A DNA stretch of 64,000 nucleotides from Eucommia ulmoides (lineage: Eukaryota > Streptophyta > Magnoliopsida > Garryales > Eucommiaceae): assembly GCA_016647705.1 (NCBI GenBank), contig CM028335.1, positions 17,071,905 through 17,135,904 on the forward strand, written 5' to 3'. This document shows positions 33,471-44,388 of the stretch, piece after piece. Numbering within the stretch: position 1 is the stretch's first letter; each line of letters starts with the position of its first letter. A program made the translations under genes and the position numbers. The notes under the pieces were generated by a model that was not told where the DNA came from, made no database searches, and saw only the letters and a program-made list of their open reading frames with translations.

Positions 33471-34746
33471 ATCTTAGGAAAAAAATAATTATTCAAATAG
33501 AGAAACACGCAATACACGTTTGGTAAACATTTGCATAGAAAAATTAAAAAATTACTAAATTACAAAAACTGACATCTATATATAATATTTATTTGGGATA
33601 ATTACAGTCAATCTCCTTGTATTTAGACACGTTTTTCACTTTACCCCTTATAATTTGAAAATAGACACTTTACCTCAAACTTTGGATTGAAGAAAAAAAA
33701 AATTAAATTTTCATTTCACAAACCCCTTGTTTAATTGGATAATTATTTGAGTTGAAATATTTGAAAAAACAATTTCAACAATAAATTTATGAGAACAAAA
33801 CCGAATTTATGGGAACAAAATAGAATTTTGTTTTTATTTTTGATCCCATTTTTGGGAATATTTAAAAAAAAAAAAAAAAAAAAACAGATCTCGATTTCTC
33901 ATCATTATCAAACACAAACAACGTTCAACCAAACCCATCGCCTGTGATTTCTCGCCTTCGCCATCACCATCGCCAAACACAAACAAAATAAAAAACAGGA
34001 ACCCTAAAACGATTCTCGTCTGTGATTTCTCGCCATCGACGACGGAGACGAAGAAGACGACGAACCCTAGATCGATAACGGAGACGACCAAGAAGAAGAC
34101 GACGACGACGGCGAGAGACGAAGAAGACGACAAATGTGGTGATTTGCGATGGTCAGGAGTGATTCAATGGGAATAGAGGATTTGTCAAATTCCACCTCTT
34201 TCAAAAGGATTTTCAAATCCTCTTTTCACCCTAATTTGGGATTTGAAGGGATTTTACAATTCCCTCCCTTCTAAAACCCAAACAAAGAATTTGTCAAAAG
34301 AGGATTTTAAAATTCTTTAACCAAATGAAATTCTCCCTAGAAATCCCTTACCCAAACACAACCTAATGGATTTAGCGAAAAGATTGAAATGTTTGACACA
34401 TATCAGATCCTTAACTTCGTACATCAAATTGCGTACTCAAATGAAATTCGTTTTTAATTATTAATATGGATTCATCTAGGAAAATAATAGAACTTGAAAT
34501 AAAAAATCTAAGAAAAACGTTAAGATTTAATAGCCAAATCATTTAGCCTTTTTCAGAAAAAATGCTTATTTTACATGAAAATTCAAAATCTAAAACAAGA
34601 AATCAATATAATTTTTTATCCATTTTAATAATCTATAATAATCTAGGCAAAGGGTGAAGAATCCAAATTTTCAATTAATTTTGATATGAAAGAATTGTGT
34701 CAAAATCAAAATATTTTAAAGATGTCAAAATATTATCTTTTAATAC
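33471..34746. other. Gene-free intergenic DNA
   Basis: A purine-rich GACGACGA stretch at 34030-34140 and a block of repeated GGATTTG/CAAATCC words at 34165-34370, probably an unidentified miniature element. The minus-strand ORF 33834-34133 is low complexity. Confidence 0.45.
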
Positions 34747-34764
34747 ATATCTTAAATACTAAAA

Positions 34765-36075
34765 TAACAACAACAACAACAACAATTAAGTCTTCGTCCT
34801 ATTTATGTAAAGTCAGCTACATGAATCCATTTACGTCATAGAGATCGATCAAGTGTCATCCCCTCCGTCAGGTTTAATGTTATCAAATCATTTTTAATAA
34901 CCTCGTCCAACGTCTTCTTAGGTCTACTTCTCCCTTTAGTAGTCCCTGAACTTGAACTAAATAATATTTTCTCATTGGTGCTTCTATAGGTCTTCTATAT
35001 ACATGCCCAAACTAGCATAAATGATTTTATCTAATTTTCTCTTCGATGAGTGTTATTCCTAAATTCTCTCTAATAGTTTCATTCTTAATTTTATTCATTC
35101 TCGTCTTCCCACTCATCCACTGTAACATCCTCATTTCTGTCACCCTAATTTTCTGGACACGATTCGTTTTTACTGCCCAACATTCTTAACCATAAAGAAG
35201 TACTGGTCTTATAGTAGTTTTATAAAATTTTCCTTTAAGTTTCAACTGAATCCAACGATCATAAATCACCTCAACTGCACTTCTCCATGTTAACAAATCT
35301 GTTTTAATTCTATGCGTAATATCCTTCTCGATTTCGTCATTGCTCTGAATTATTGAACCTAAATATCTAAAACGATCAACCTTCGACACCTCATCGTCTT
35401 CAATTTTGACTACACCACCATCTCTTCAGGCATTACTAAAATTGCAATGTATGTATTCCGTCTTACTTTTGCTAACCTTCAAACATTTAGACTCTAACGC
35501 TTCTCTCCATATTTCTAACTTAGTATTAATATCTATTCTACTTTCATCCATTAATACGATGTCATCTACAAATAATATACTCTAAGGTACTTCATCTTAA
35601 ATATGTTTTGTGAGCTCATCCATCATTAGAACAAAGAGGTAAGGACTTAAAGATGATCCTTAATGTAATCCTCGATGTACACATTGGATACCTGTTTCTT
35701 TTCTAGCACCCACCACAAAATTTCTCTGGGTACCCTATCATAAGCATTTTCCAGGTCCACAAATATCATATGTAAATCTCTCTTATTTTCTCTATATTTT
35801 TCTATTAATCTAATGAGTAAATAGATAGTTTCAGTGGTTGATCGGCTGGGCATAAATCTAAATTGGTTCTCTTCTATACTCGTTTTATGTCTTATTCTAT
35901 ATTCTATTACTTTCTCCCAAAGTTTCATAGTATGACTCATAAGTTTTATGCCTCGATAATTCGTGCAACTTCGAACATCCCCTATATTTTTATAGATGAG
36001 CACTAAGATACTCTTTCTCCAGTTGTTAGATATTCTCTTAGTCTTCAAAATGTCATTGAAAACCACTCTATCCCA
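34765..36075 (-). mobile_element. RTE-type LINE, 5'-truncated, with target duplication
   Basis: Same family as the LINE at 1-2985. It ends in a (TTG)n-type tail on its own strand (AACAACAACAACAACAAC at 34768), usual for RTE. Flanking copies ATATCTTAAATACTAAAA (34747-34764) and ATATCTTAAATACCAAAA (36076-36093) differ at one of 18 positions. RT remnants: 36066-35647 (FMPSRSTTETIYLLIRLIE, DLENAYDRVPREILWWVL) and 35389-35186 (VDRFRYLGSIIQSNDEIEKD). The catalytic F-V-D-D at about 35560 is kept here, but stops and frameshifts break the frame. The 5' end is missing, as expected for an incomplete LINE insertion. Confidence 0.9.
35647..36066 (-). pseudogene. Reverse transcriptase fragment of the second RTE LINE
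   Basis: 139-codon open piece covering RT fingers and the start of the palm, including FVDLENAYDRVPREI. The true frame enters from upstream sequence that was lost at insertion; the ATG is internal. Confidence 0.82.
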
Positions 36076-36099
36076 ATATCTTAAATACCAAAATTGATT

Positions 36100-36904
36100 A
36101 AAACATTAGATTTTTTGTGCATTAAAATGTTTAAAAGCGTATATAGATTTTTTAAAAAGGAACAAAACATGTAATCAATTTTATATTTTAAAGTTTTATT
36201 TTTCATGTAAAATAATTTTTTTTTTTCTGAAACGGGATAGAACAATCTGGGTGCAAAACAAAATATTTTTGCTAAATTCTTGATTCCAAATTATAGTACT
36301 CTCTAATAGGAATCCATGAATTTATAGATTATACAAAACAAAAATGTTTAATAGTCAATTTATATTCCAAAGTCTTTTTGCAAATTCCATTAAATTTAAC
36401 TAAAAAAACCTTTCTTTTTTTTTTTTGTCAATTCCATTAAAAATTTAAAGTAAAAACTACCTATACAATCCAGTGTAAACTAAGGAGGTATAGTGGGTTA
36501 AAGTGAAAATGAATTCAAGTACAAATTGCAATTAACCATGTTTATTTTTTCCACATATATATATATATATATTACGTGAAACGAAATATTTGTTTGTATT
36601 AACATAATTAATATAGAATTTAAAAATAAAATATCTTAGTTTTGACAAATACAAAATATAAATATCATTAAATAAAAAAAATTAACTATCTTACATTTTT
36701 CATATAAAAAATAAAATGTCATTTTGTAATAAGAAACAAAAATAAATGAACTATTGTCATAAAAAAATACTATTAATAAAAAATAACTCGTTTTGGCCTT
36801 TCAAATCAGCCTCCTCTTTCCTTTTAAAACCCAAAGATGTATATATATATATTTAAGCGTAACAATAAATATAATTTTCCAGAGGTGAAATATTTTAAAA
36901 AGGG
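36100..36904. other. Gene-free AT-rich DNA
   Basis: Short TA tracts (36557-36572) and homopolymers; nothing coding. Confidence 0.5.
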
Positions 36905-37349
36905 ATCAAACTAAGTCTAAGTATGTTTAGTTGGATGAAAAAAAATGAATGAAAAAATGAAAAAGAGAAAGGGGTTGAAAAAAAAAATCTGGTTTGATGA
37001 GGGAAGAAAATGAGATGGAAAAGAAAAAAAAAAACTCTTTTCTCCCTTTTTTCTCTCTCTCGAATTTAGGATGAAAATAGAAGAAAAATGGTTGAAGTTT
37101 GAGAAAAAATATCAAAATTATAACTATACCCTTATCATTTTATATATTAATTTATTAATATGATTTTTGGATTTTTGTTTTAATTGTTAGCAAGTCTATT
37201 CAATTTGAATGATGATTAGTATAATCATAATCCTATGCCAATTAATTATTTTCTTATTAGTTTGTGAATTATTCATTTTTGTTTTGTAATATGTAAGGGT
37301 AAAATAATAAATTAAAGAATGAAAAAAATATCATATAGTCTACTTAAAA

Positions 37350-38960
37350 GGTTCAAACTATAAGATGGTCCCACTAATTTTATTTTTCACCAAATAGTCC
37401 TATGAAATGTTATATTTGTTACCAAATAGACTTTTTTTTTAAGTAGATTTTTTCATTGGACTATTTTTGCCCTTCCATATATATATAAGGCAACTCCAAA
37501 CTATGAACTTTACTGAAAGAGTTTCCACATTCGGATCAGATTTTCTTTGAGCTCGATGAAGATTTTGCATATTTTGATTCGATGAAGATTTCGTATCAAG
37601 ATTTTGAACACGTTGCATCAAGTTTTTGTAGATTTGATTTTTATTATTGATTTTTTTTGGATCGTTTATGTGGTAGCGTAAGTTTTTTGGATCGTTTATG
37701 TTTTTATGATAATCTTTTTTTGGATCGTTTATATTGTAGTGTAATAAGAATAGATACTATAATTTGAGCTCAAAGGAAATTACGTGGATCAAGATTTTTG
37801 AATTGATTGTGCAACAATGTGATGTTGAATATAACATGATTTTATTTTTTCAATGTGATGCATTAATTTTTGGAAAGAGTTTTGCAGTGGTTGTTTTCTG
37901 TTTTTATGATAATATGTGATGTTAAATATAACATCATATTATTTTCAACTTGATATTGATTTGTTGTATCTATTTTTCTATTTGAATATAACATGATACA
38001 ATGTTGAAATATAATACGATCGTGTTATATTCAACAACGTTTTATTTTCAAACATTATTTTTTTTTTCCAAAATATTTTTTGTATTTTTTAAGAATTATC
38101 ATGGTTTAAAATAGGATGATACCATGTTGAATATAATATGGTCTCGTGTTATATTCAACACGGTATCATTTTCAAATATTATTTTCCAAATTATTTTTGT
38201 AAATATATAAAGATGACAACGAGATAAAAAAACATGCTATGATGTTGAATATAACATCAACTCCTGTTATAGTCAACACAAGTCCGATAGTACAAAAATA
38301 CTAAATCATTTTCAATTTCAAAACTTAACGATGTTGAATATAACATGACCTCGTGTTATATTTAACATCAACTCATATTGCACAAAAGAATTTCGTTCAT
38401 ATTTTTGTTCTTTAATTTTGTTCATTTTTTGCTCCAAGTCTGCATGCTCCGTTGTGGATATAACGTTATTGAATATAACACGTCGTTCATCTTATCTTTG
38501 TTACTTTAGAATCGATATGTGCGGATGTTACTGATTTCGAATATTTTATCCAATGAATTTAGCAATCGATCTGTTCATAGTTATTACCGACGACGAATCA
38601 AAATGTTTTTGATAATTTGATGAAGGATTTTTGAGTTGCGATTGTAAGGGAATTGAGATCTGTTAGAACTTTTTAGTAATTCAGATATTATTATTTTCGT
38701 CAGTTAGAATCAATGACGAATATAGATTTTTTTCTAGATATTATGCAATGAATCCATCTGTTTTTATTGATTAAATGATGGATTTGGAGTTGCGATACTG
38801 TAGGAAAGGAGTTTTTTCGCTAATATAAAGAATATCAGATGAATAGTAACAAAGGGGTAAAATAGTCCAAAAAATGAAAAGAATTATTTGGTAACATGTT
38901 TTTGGAAAAGGTCAATACTGTAGTTTTGTCCTATTTTAAGGCCATCCTGGTAATCGGCCC
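37350..38960 (+). mobile_element. Non-autonomous MULE-like element C
   Basis: Long imperfect inverted ends: left GTTACCAAATAGAC with TTGGACTATTTTTGCCCTTC (37416-37474), right (reverse complement) GTTACCAAATAATTC with TTGGACTATTTTACCCCTTT. The outer tips AAGGTTCAAACTATAAGATG and AAGGGCCGATTACCAGGATG are also related. A TATA-like tract (37475-37490) lies just inside the left end. The interior has TTTTTTGGATCGTTTATGT three times (37645-37735) and an array of palindromes. No protein domain was recognised. The 9-bp duplication expected for a MULE could not be fixed. Confidence 0.55.
37823..38483. repeat. Array of GTTGAATATAAC palindromes in element C
   Basis: GTTGAATATAACATGA-like words alternate with their complement TGTTATATTCAAC. 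Head-to-head pairs about 35 bp long lie at 38003-38036, 38125-38161, 38243-38276 and 38332-38369; looser copies are at 37823, 37921, 37983 and 38455-38483. The pair centre keeps a C-T-C-G-like or C-T-C-C-like core. Confidence 0.85.
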
Positions 38961-39110
38961 TTAAATAATTGTATGATATTTTTCGTTTTATTTATTTTTC
39001 TGCCAATCAAACAACCATAGGGAAAATGAATTTTTTTCTCTGGATGAATTTTTTTTTGTTTTCATTTCTCGTTTCTTTTTTATTCTCTATTTAGAATGGC
39101 CCGACTTATC

Positions 39111-39667
39111 GGACCGGGTCGATCCGATCTTCATTAATTATTATTAATTATGATTAGGCTGTATATATGGTTTAGTCAACCAAACAAAGGGAAAAAGAAA
39201 GTCCACCCCAACGTGTAATGAGAAAGAAAAATAATTGTTTGTAGTCATTAGATCTCTCACTTATGAATCTGCTCTGTAACCACCAATGATGACAAACCCA
39301 TACAATTATTCACTTGATAAATTTCCTTTTTATTTTATTTTCCTTTTTTTGCAGTCATTTTGAGTGACCCTTTTTTTTCCAATCATGATTTTAGGGGTTT
39401 AGGGGCATATTTTTCCTTTCATGAATGGACTGCAGTAGCCAAAAGATTTCAATGCCATGTATACATAAAGATCACTCAATGCATTCATTCAATTCAATTG
39501 AGTACCCATCATCATCGTCACCGTCTCTACTATGCCCATAAATACCATTATTCACTTACCAAAGTGATTTACTCATATCCATTTACCCTCTAGACACCTT
39601 TATACAATATATTTAGAGAGAGAAGTAGGAGAGATACAAAGAGCACAATATCGTAACGTGGGATTGG
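39111..39667. other. Intergenic DNA
   Basis: No gene. The ORF at 39360-39593 has no recognisable protein features. Confidence 0.5.
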
Positions 39668-39757
39668 TGAGAGTACATGTATATGGACATTCGTCTACTA
39701 GAATAACTAAACCCTAATTCTAATAGAAAAATTCTAATTAGTATCTATATAAAGATT

Positions 39758-40391
39758 TGATATGGGAGAAATTCCCGGCCACGACTGATAAAAGCTTGGG
39801 AGCTTTGGTGGGTCGGATCGGGTTGATGATCCGACTCGAAAGAACCAACCCGGTGATCATTTCAGGCTGAACACACCAGCCCACCAGGGAAAAGGCCACA
39901 ACAGCCCATACTTAAACAAAAGCAGGTTTGGTAAGAAGGCCCAATAGTGGGTAATCAGAACCCACAGTGAAAATGCCAAGAACAAGTCAGTTCATGATCT
40001 CCACGTCCCCCATACATGAGGAATATTGTAACTAACTAACTGTACATGGGCAAGATCTCCGTCATATCCCATACGAATAGGAGAGGATCATGACCATATC
40101 CCTTGCAAATAGGAGAGGATAGTGGAGAGGGCGACCTCACCAACAAAGCAGTACAAAGTTGAAAAGCTTATATAAATGGAAGGTATCAACATATTATTTT
40201 ATGATTGATTTAAGTGTTTGAGCTTTCACTATAAACAGACTAACTTATTCTCACGCCTGAGGTTCTTTAGCCGACACCACATTGGTGTCCCCTTTATAAC
40301 TAATCAATTTTGCAGGTTGAAGAACAAGGTTGTGAAGGTTTTTAGCACGTGTTTAATCCTTTGGACGTGCTAGAGCTTTTTGGCAACGTCA
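39758..40391 (+). mobile_element. Solo LTR inserted in the copia 5' LTR
   Basis: 634 bp starting TGATATGGGAGAAATTCCCG and ending GGCAACGTCA, flanked by AGATT (39753-39757) and AGACT (40392-40396), a 5-bp duplication with one change. Core-promoter-like TTATATAAATGG near 40168 and GCCGACACCACATTGGTGTC (near 40272) are typical of plant gypsy LTRs. It lacks an internal region, so it is a solo LTR left by recombination between two LTRs. Confidence 0.75.
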
Positions 40392-40494
40392 AGACTCTTT
40401 GTGTATCCCTGTATATTGTACTTTCTTAAATATCAATACATCAATACAATTGCTCCATGTACTCCCAATATTACGTCTTTCAATTATTCTAACA

Positions 40495-40508
40495 TGGTAT
40501 CAAGAGTC
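40495..40508 (+). other. Primer-binding site of the copia element
   Basis: TGGTATCAAGAGTC directly after the 5' LTR, resembling the complement of the initiator tRNA-Met 3' end with small changes. Confidence 0.7.
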
Positions 40509-43500
40509 AATTTTTCTTAGTATAGTTCTTGCTAAACTTACGCGGCCTTTTCCCGAATCAAAGGTCGTTGCCTTCGGTACGTTCTATCGCCTCTCAACCA
40601 TTGAAAATTAAATCAAAAATCACTATCAGAATCCCATTGTAAAGGCGAGCCCAATGCCATCAGAGAAAATCCCAACCACCTCCTCACATGCCTTTATACG
40701 CCACTTGAACTAACACCACCGCCATAACTGTTTCTAGCCTCTCTACACCAACAACCGTTGCTCCGAAATCGTCATCCACCACATGATTGGAATCATCTCA
40801 TCGAGACGAACAAAACGCCACCAACCATACCTCCATTGGACATCTCACACATCTTTACGTGCATTTTAACCTCACTACTATGTCATCCACGTGCCAATGA
40901 TCACCACCTTAGCCCTAATACATATGTATTGACATGTGTCAAGTCACGTCAGCGTCGACTAGCTATCACGATAGCTTCTAGTCCGTGTCAAAGGCCACAA
41001 TATCGACACATCAACAACCACGTCATTCAATGCGTCGGCGCCACGCCATCCAAATACTAACACGCAATCGCCAACTCAGTTGCTACGACACTAGACAAGT
41101 CAGCTACCACGTCAGCCTTCTTGTGTTAATTATGTTAACACATTAGCACTACATCATCCCCTGTTGACATGTCACCCGCCATGTGTCTTCTGGTCAACTC
41201 TGGACTGTTGACCGGTTTAAGATTGCTTGACAACTTCTTTGTACAGATTCACGAGTTTTTTTTTTTACTGATTCTTGAAGATATTAAATCAACTCCTGGC
41301 TAATTTTGGCATTCTGAATCTATTTGTGGCCTTAATTTATTCAAGTGTTAATCATACAATATATTTTATTGTAAATTGTTAATCTAATAAAACAACAATA
41401 TCCAAGGGTTGTCCTTCTCAGGTTGTTCTTGCTGCTATTAAAGGTTCTATTTTTGCCTCGTTGTTATTTCCATATCTATTGGGGATATGGCTTCAATCTT
41501 CAATCGCTTTCTCTCCAATTTTGGTATAAACGTTTTCTTTGCCCTTTTACTTAGTACAGGTAATTCTTATTGGTTCTTTCATTTATCTTGTTGTAATTAT
41601 ATGTCTTCTGATCTCAACAACTTCTCATCCAAACTATGAATGCTCCTACCAATCCTGCTGTTAATAGTTATCATATGCTTGTTAGTATATCAGTCAGATT
41701 TTTACTTCACATCTTTCTATTTCTAATACGTATTTAATTCCAAAACTCACTTTCAATATTTTATCTATTGGCCAACTCTGTGAATTGGGACTTGAAGTGA
41801 TATTTTGTAATAGTGATTGTCGTGTGCAAGATCTTTAGACAAGAAAAACACTTGCGACTGGTTGCAAAATTGGACGTCTACTTGAGCTTAGTAGTTTGCA
41901 CCTTCTACCTCAAACCCCACAATCACCACCCCATGTCCTTTCATCAACTTTTTCAACCTTTCCAAAACCACCACCAACCCCATTATCATCATCATCATCA
42001 TATTCATATTCATTACTATCATGATCATCCTCCTTATCACCAATACTACTACTACTACCACCACCACTATCATTCTCATCATCATCACCTGATTCTTTTT
42101 TGTCTCAACCTTTAGAATTCTTGATTAGGTTATGTATCCATTGAATGTCACACTTTAGCCTCTAGTGGGAAATTGGGAACTGTCTCTACCGAGCATCTCA
42201 TTCTCTTCCATGTTAACAAGTTAAACTACACGCCTTATTTGTTTCCACTAGTGACTCGGTCGCTCATGCACTTTTTGATCTAATACACTCTGATGTTTGG
42301 GGACCCCAACCTTCTACCACAATGGAAAGATCCAAATATTTTTTCATATTTGGCGATGATTACCCTCGACACACTTGGTTGTACCTCATGCATAAGCATT
42401 CCAAACTACTAGGATTTGCTGCCATGATTCAAACTTAATTTTTCTACAATATGAAAATCTTTAGATTTGACAATGCCACAGAATATAATGACTAGACTTT
42501 CTTTGCCACCCTTAAAATACATGGCACACTTCGCTGTAAATCTTACCCTGGCACTTTTGCCCAAAATGGTCGTGCTGAACGTAAACATTGACGTGTCCTA
42601 AATTTTGTCTGTGCACTACTCATTTCATCATCTCGTCCAGAGCGCTTTCGGGAAGAAGCTAATCTCATTGCCATCTATACCATCAATTGGGTCCCTTCAC
42701 CTACCATCAATATCTTTGCCCTTATGAGAAGTTGCATAGAATTTTTCCTAATTACAACCTCTTAAAAGTGTTTAGGTGTGCCTACTTTGTTCTCTTACAA
42801 CCTCATGAACATTGTAAACTTGAACCTCAGGCTCGAGTATGTTGTTTCCTTAGATATGGAATTGAACATAAATGATATTGATTTTGGGATCCCAATTCTA
42901 ATCGTTTTTGTATATCTTGTCATGTCTTCTGTTAGGAACACAATATGTTTTTCTCCATATCAAAGTCTCATTCGACATCTACCACCAACCATCTATATTT
43001 TATCAATACATCCTTATACCTCTACCTTGATCATTATAACACAAATATCACTAAGGATCTATGTTTATGGATCCTGAACATGAAACCATCTAGTTTGTCC
43101 TAGTGACTTCAGATGTTGCACTAATTGAGCCTGTCCCAGAGCATCTTCGTCGCTCTAGCAGGGTAACACAACATCCCCCATATCTTTGTGATTTTTATTG
43201 TTCTTTTTATCATACTTAATTTGCATGAGCCTTAATCTTATAAAGAGGCCAATACTAATCCTCTTTGGTAGAAAGTAATGGATAAAGAACTTCATGCCCT
43301 AAGTCACTTATACGTGGGATCTCGTTCACCTTTCCCCTTTTCATAGGAAAACGTTTATTGGATGCAAGTGATTTTTTAAAATTAAAATATTTTCTAATGG
43401 CTCAATTTAATGCTATAAATATAGACTTATTGCAACATAATTTGATCAGGAATATGGCATAGACTATAAAAATGCATTTTCTCTTGCAGCTAAACTTACA

Positions 43501-44388
43501 TATATGTTATTCGCAAGTTGTCCTTCTTTTAGATGAATGTCAATAATGCCTTTCTTAATGGTGATCTCCTGGAGGAAATTTATATGCATACCCTTCTTGG
43601 TCTAGCATCTCTTAACACAAAGTTTGTCTCCTTCGTCGTGCCCTATATGGTCTGAAACGAGCTCTGCATGTGTGGTTTGCAAAGTTCAGCACCATTATCC
43701 ACCAGTTCGGGTTCACATCCAGCGATTATGATTCTGTCTTGTTTATTCACCGAACTGACAATAGAATTATCCTCTTTTTACTGTATGTGGATGACATGGT
43801 CATTACAGGAGAGCATCTACGTGGAATCTCTAAACTCAAAAATTTTCTTAGTGGTTAATTCGAGATGAAAGACCTTGGTAGGCTCACTTACTTTCTTGGT
43901 CTTGAAATTTCAACTGGTTCAGATGGATACTTTCTCGCTCAGATCAAATATGCCTCTGATCTTATTTTCAAGATGGCATCCTTAACTTTATGACTACCAA
44001 TACTCATCTAGAGCCAAATATTAGATTTATTTTACTAGATGTCTTTCATCTCCCGGAAGTCACTCTCTATCACGAACTAGTTGGAAGTTTTGTATATCTC
44101 ACAGCTATTCACTCAAACAGTAACTATGTCTTCCATCAAGTCAGTCAATTCTTGTTCGCTCCTCAGACCACTCATTACTCTGTCATTCTTCGTATTCCTC
44201 AGTATGTCAAGGGCACCTTATTTCACGAACATCATTTTTCTGCCCAGTTTGCTCCTACCTTACAGGCTTATTCTGATGTCGTATAGGCCTGAGATCCCAT
44301 TGACAGACATTCAACCACTGATAATTATTTATTTTTAAGAAACTTTCTCATTTCCTGACACAGTAAGAAACAAATCTTAGTTTCCTGC
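40509..44388 (+). pseudogene. Copia gag-pol remnant, left part
   Basis: 40509-41600 is a degraded gag with Thr/Pro/His-rich translation and no surviving domain. 41640-41890 resembles the pre-integrase region (SYHMLV, CELGLEV), followed by a CACCAC-rich low-complexity patch (41920-42090, His-rich in frame). 42200-42900 is integrase core: DLIHSDVWGP, RFDNATEYND and FAQNGRAERKH hold the D, D and E positions. 43260-44000 is reverse transcriptase: LYVDDMVIT (catalytic Y-V-D-D, 43783-43797), MKDLGRLTYFLGLEIS. 44030-44388 is the start of RNase H, cut by the gypsy insertion. Many frameshifts and stops make it inactive. Confidence 0.82.
44384..44388 (+). other. Target duplication, left copy (CCTGC)
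   Basis: Matches 54689-54693 exactly, bounding the Ty3/gypsy element inserted in copia RNase H. Confidence 0.9.

Larger units (their letters stand above)
36905..39110. mobile_element. MITE-like family Y copy 2, split by MULE-like element C
   Basis: The left end ATGTTTAGTTGGATGAAAAA and the reverse complement of the right end (AATCAAACAACC, CAGAGAAAAAAATTCATTTT) look like the two arms of one element. Its left half matches 7565-8000. Element C (37350-38960) interrupts it: the phrase after TTGTAATATGTAAGGGTAAAATAATAAATTAA resumes in TTAAATAATTGTATGATATT at 38961. Confidence 0.4.

Noticed and set aside
33834..34133. Minus-strand ORF with poly-Phe and Val-rich segments
   Set aside because: Produced by poly-A and GACGACGA tracts; no recognisable protein.
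41813..42115. His-rich ORF and its Met/Val-rich antisense partner
   Set aside because: Caused by CAT/CAC trinucleotide repeats within the decayed copia internal region.
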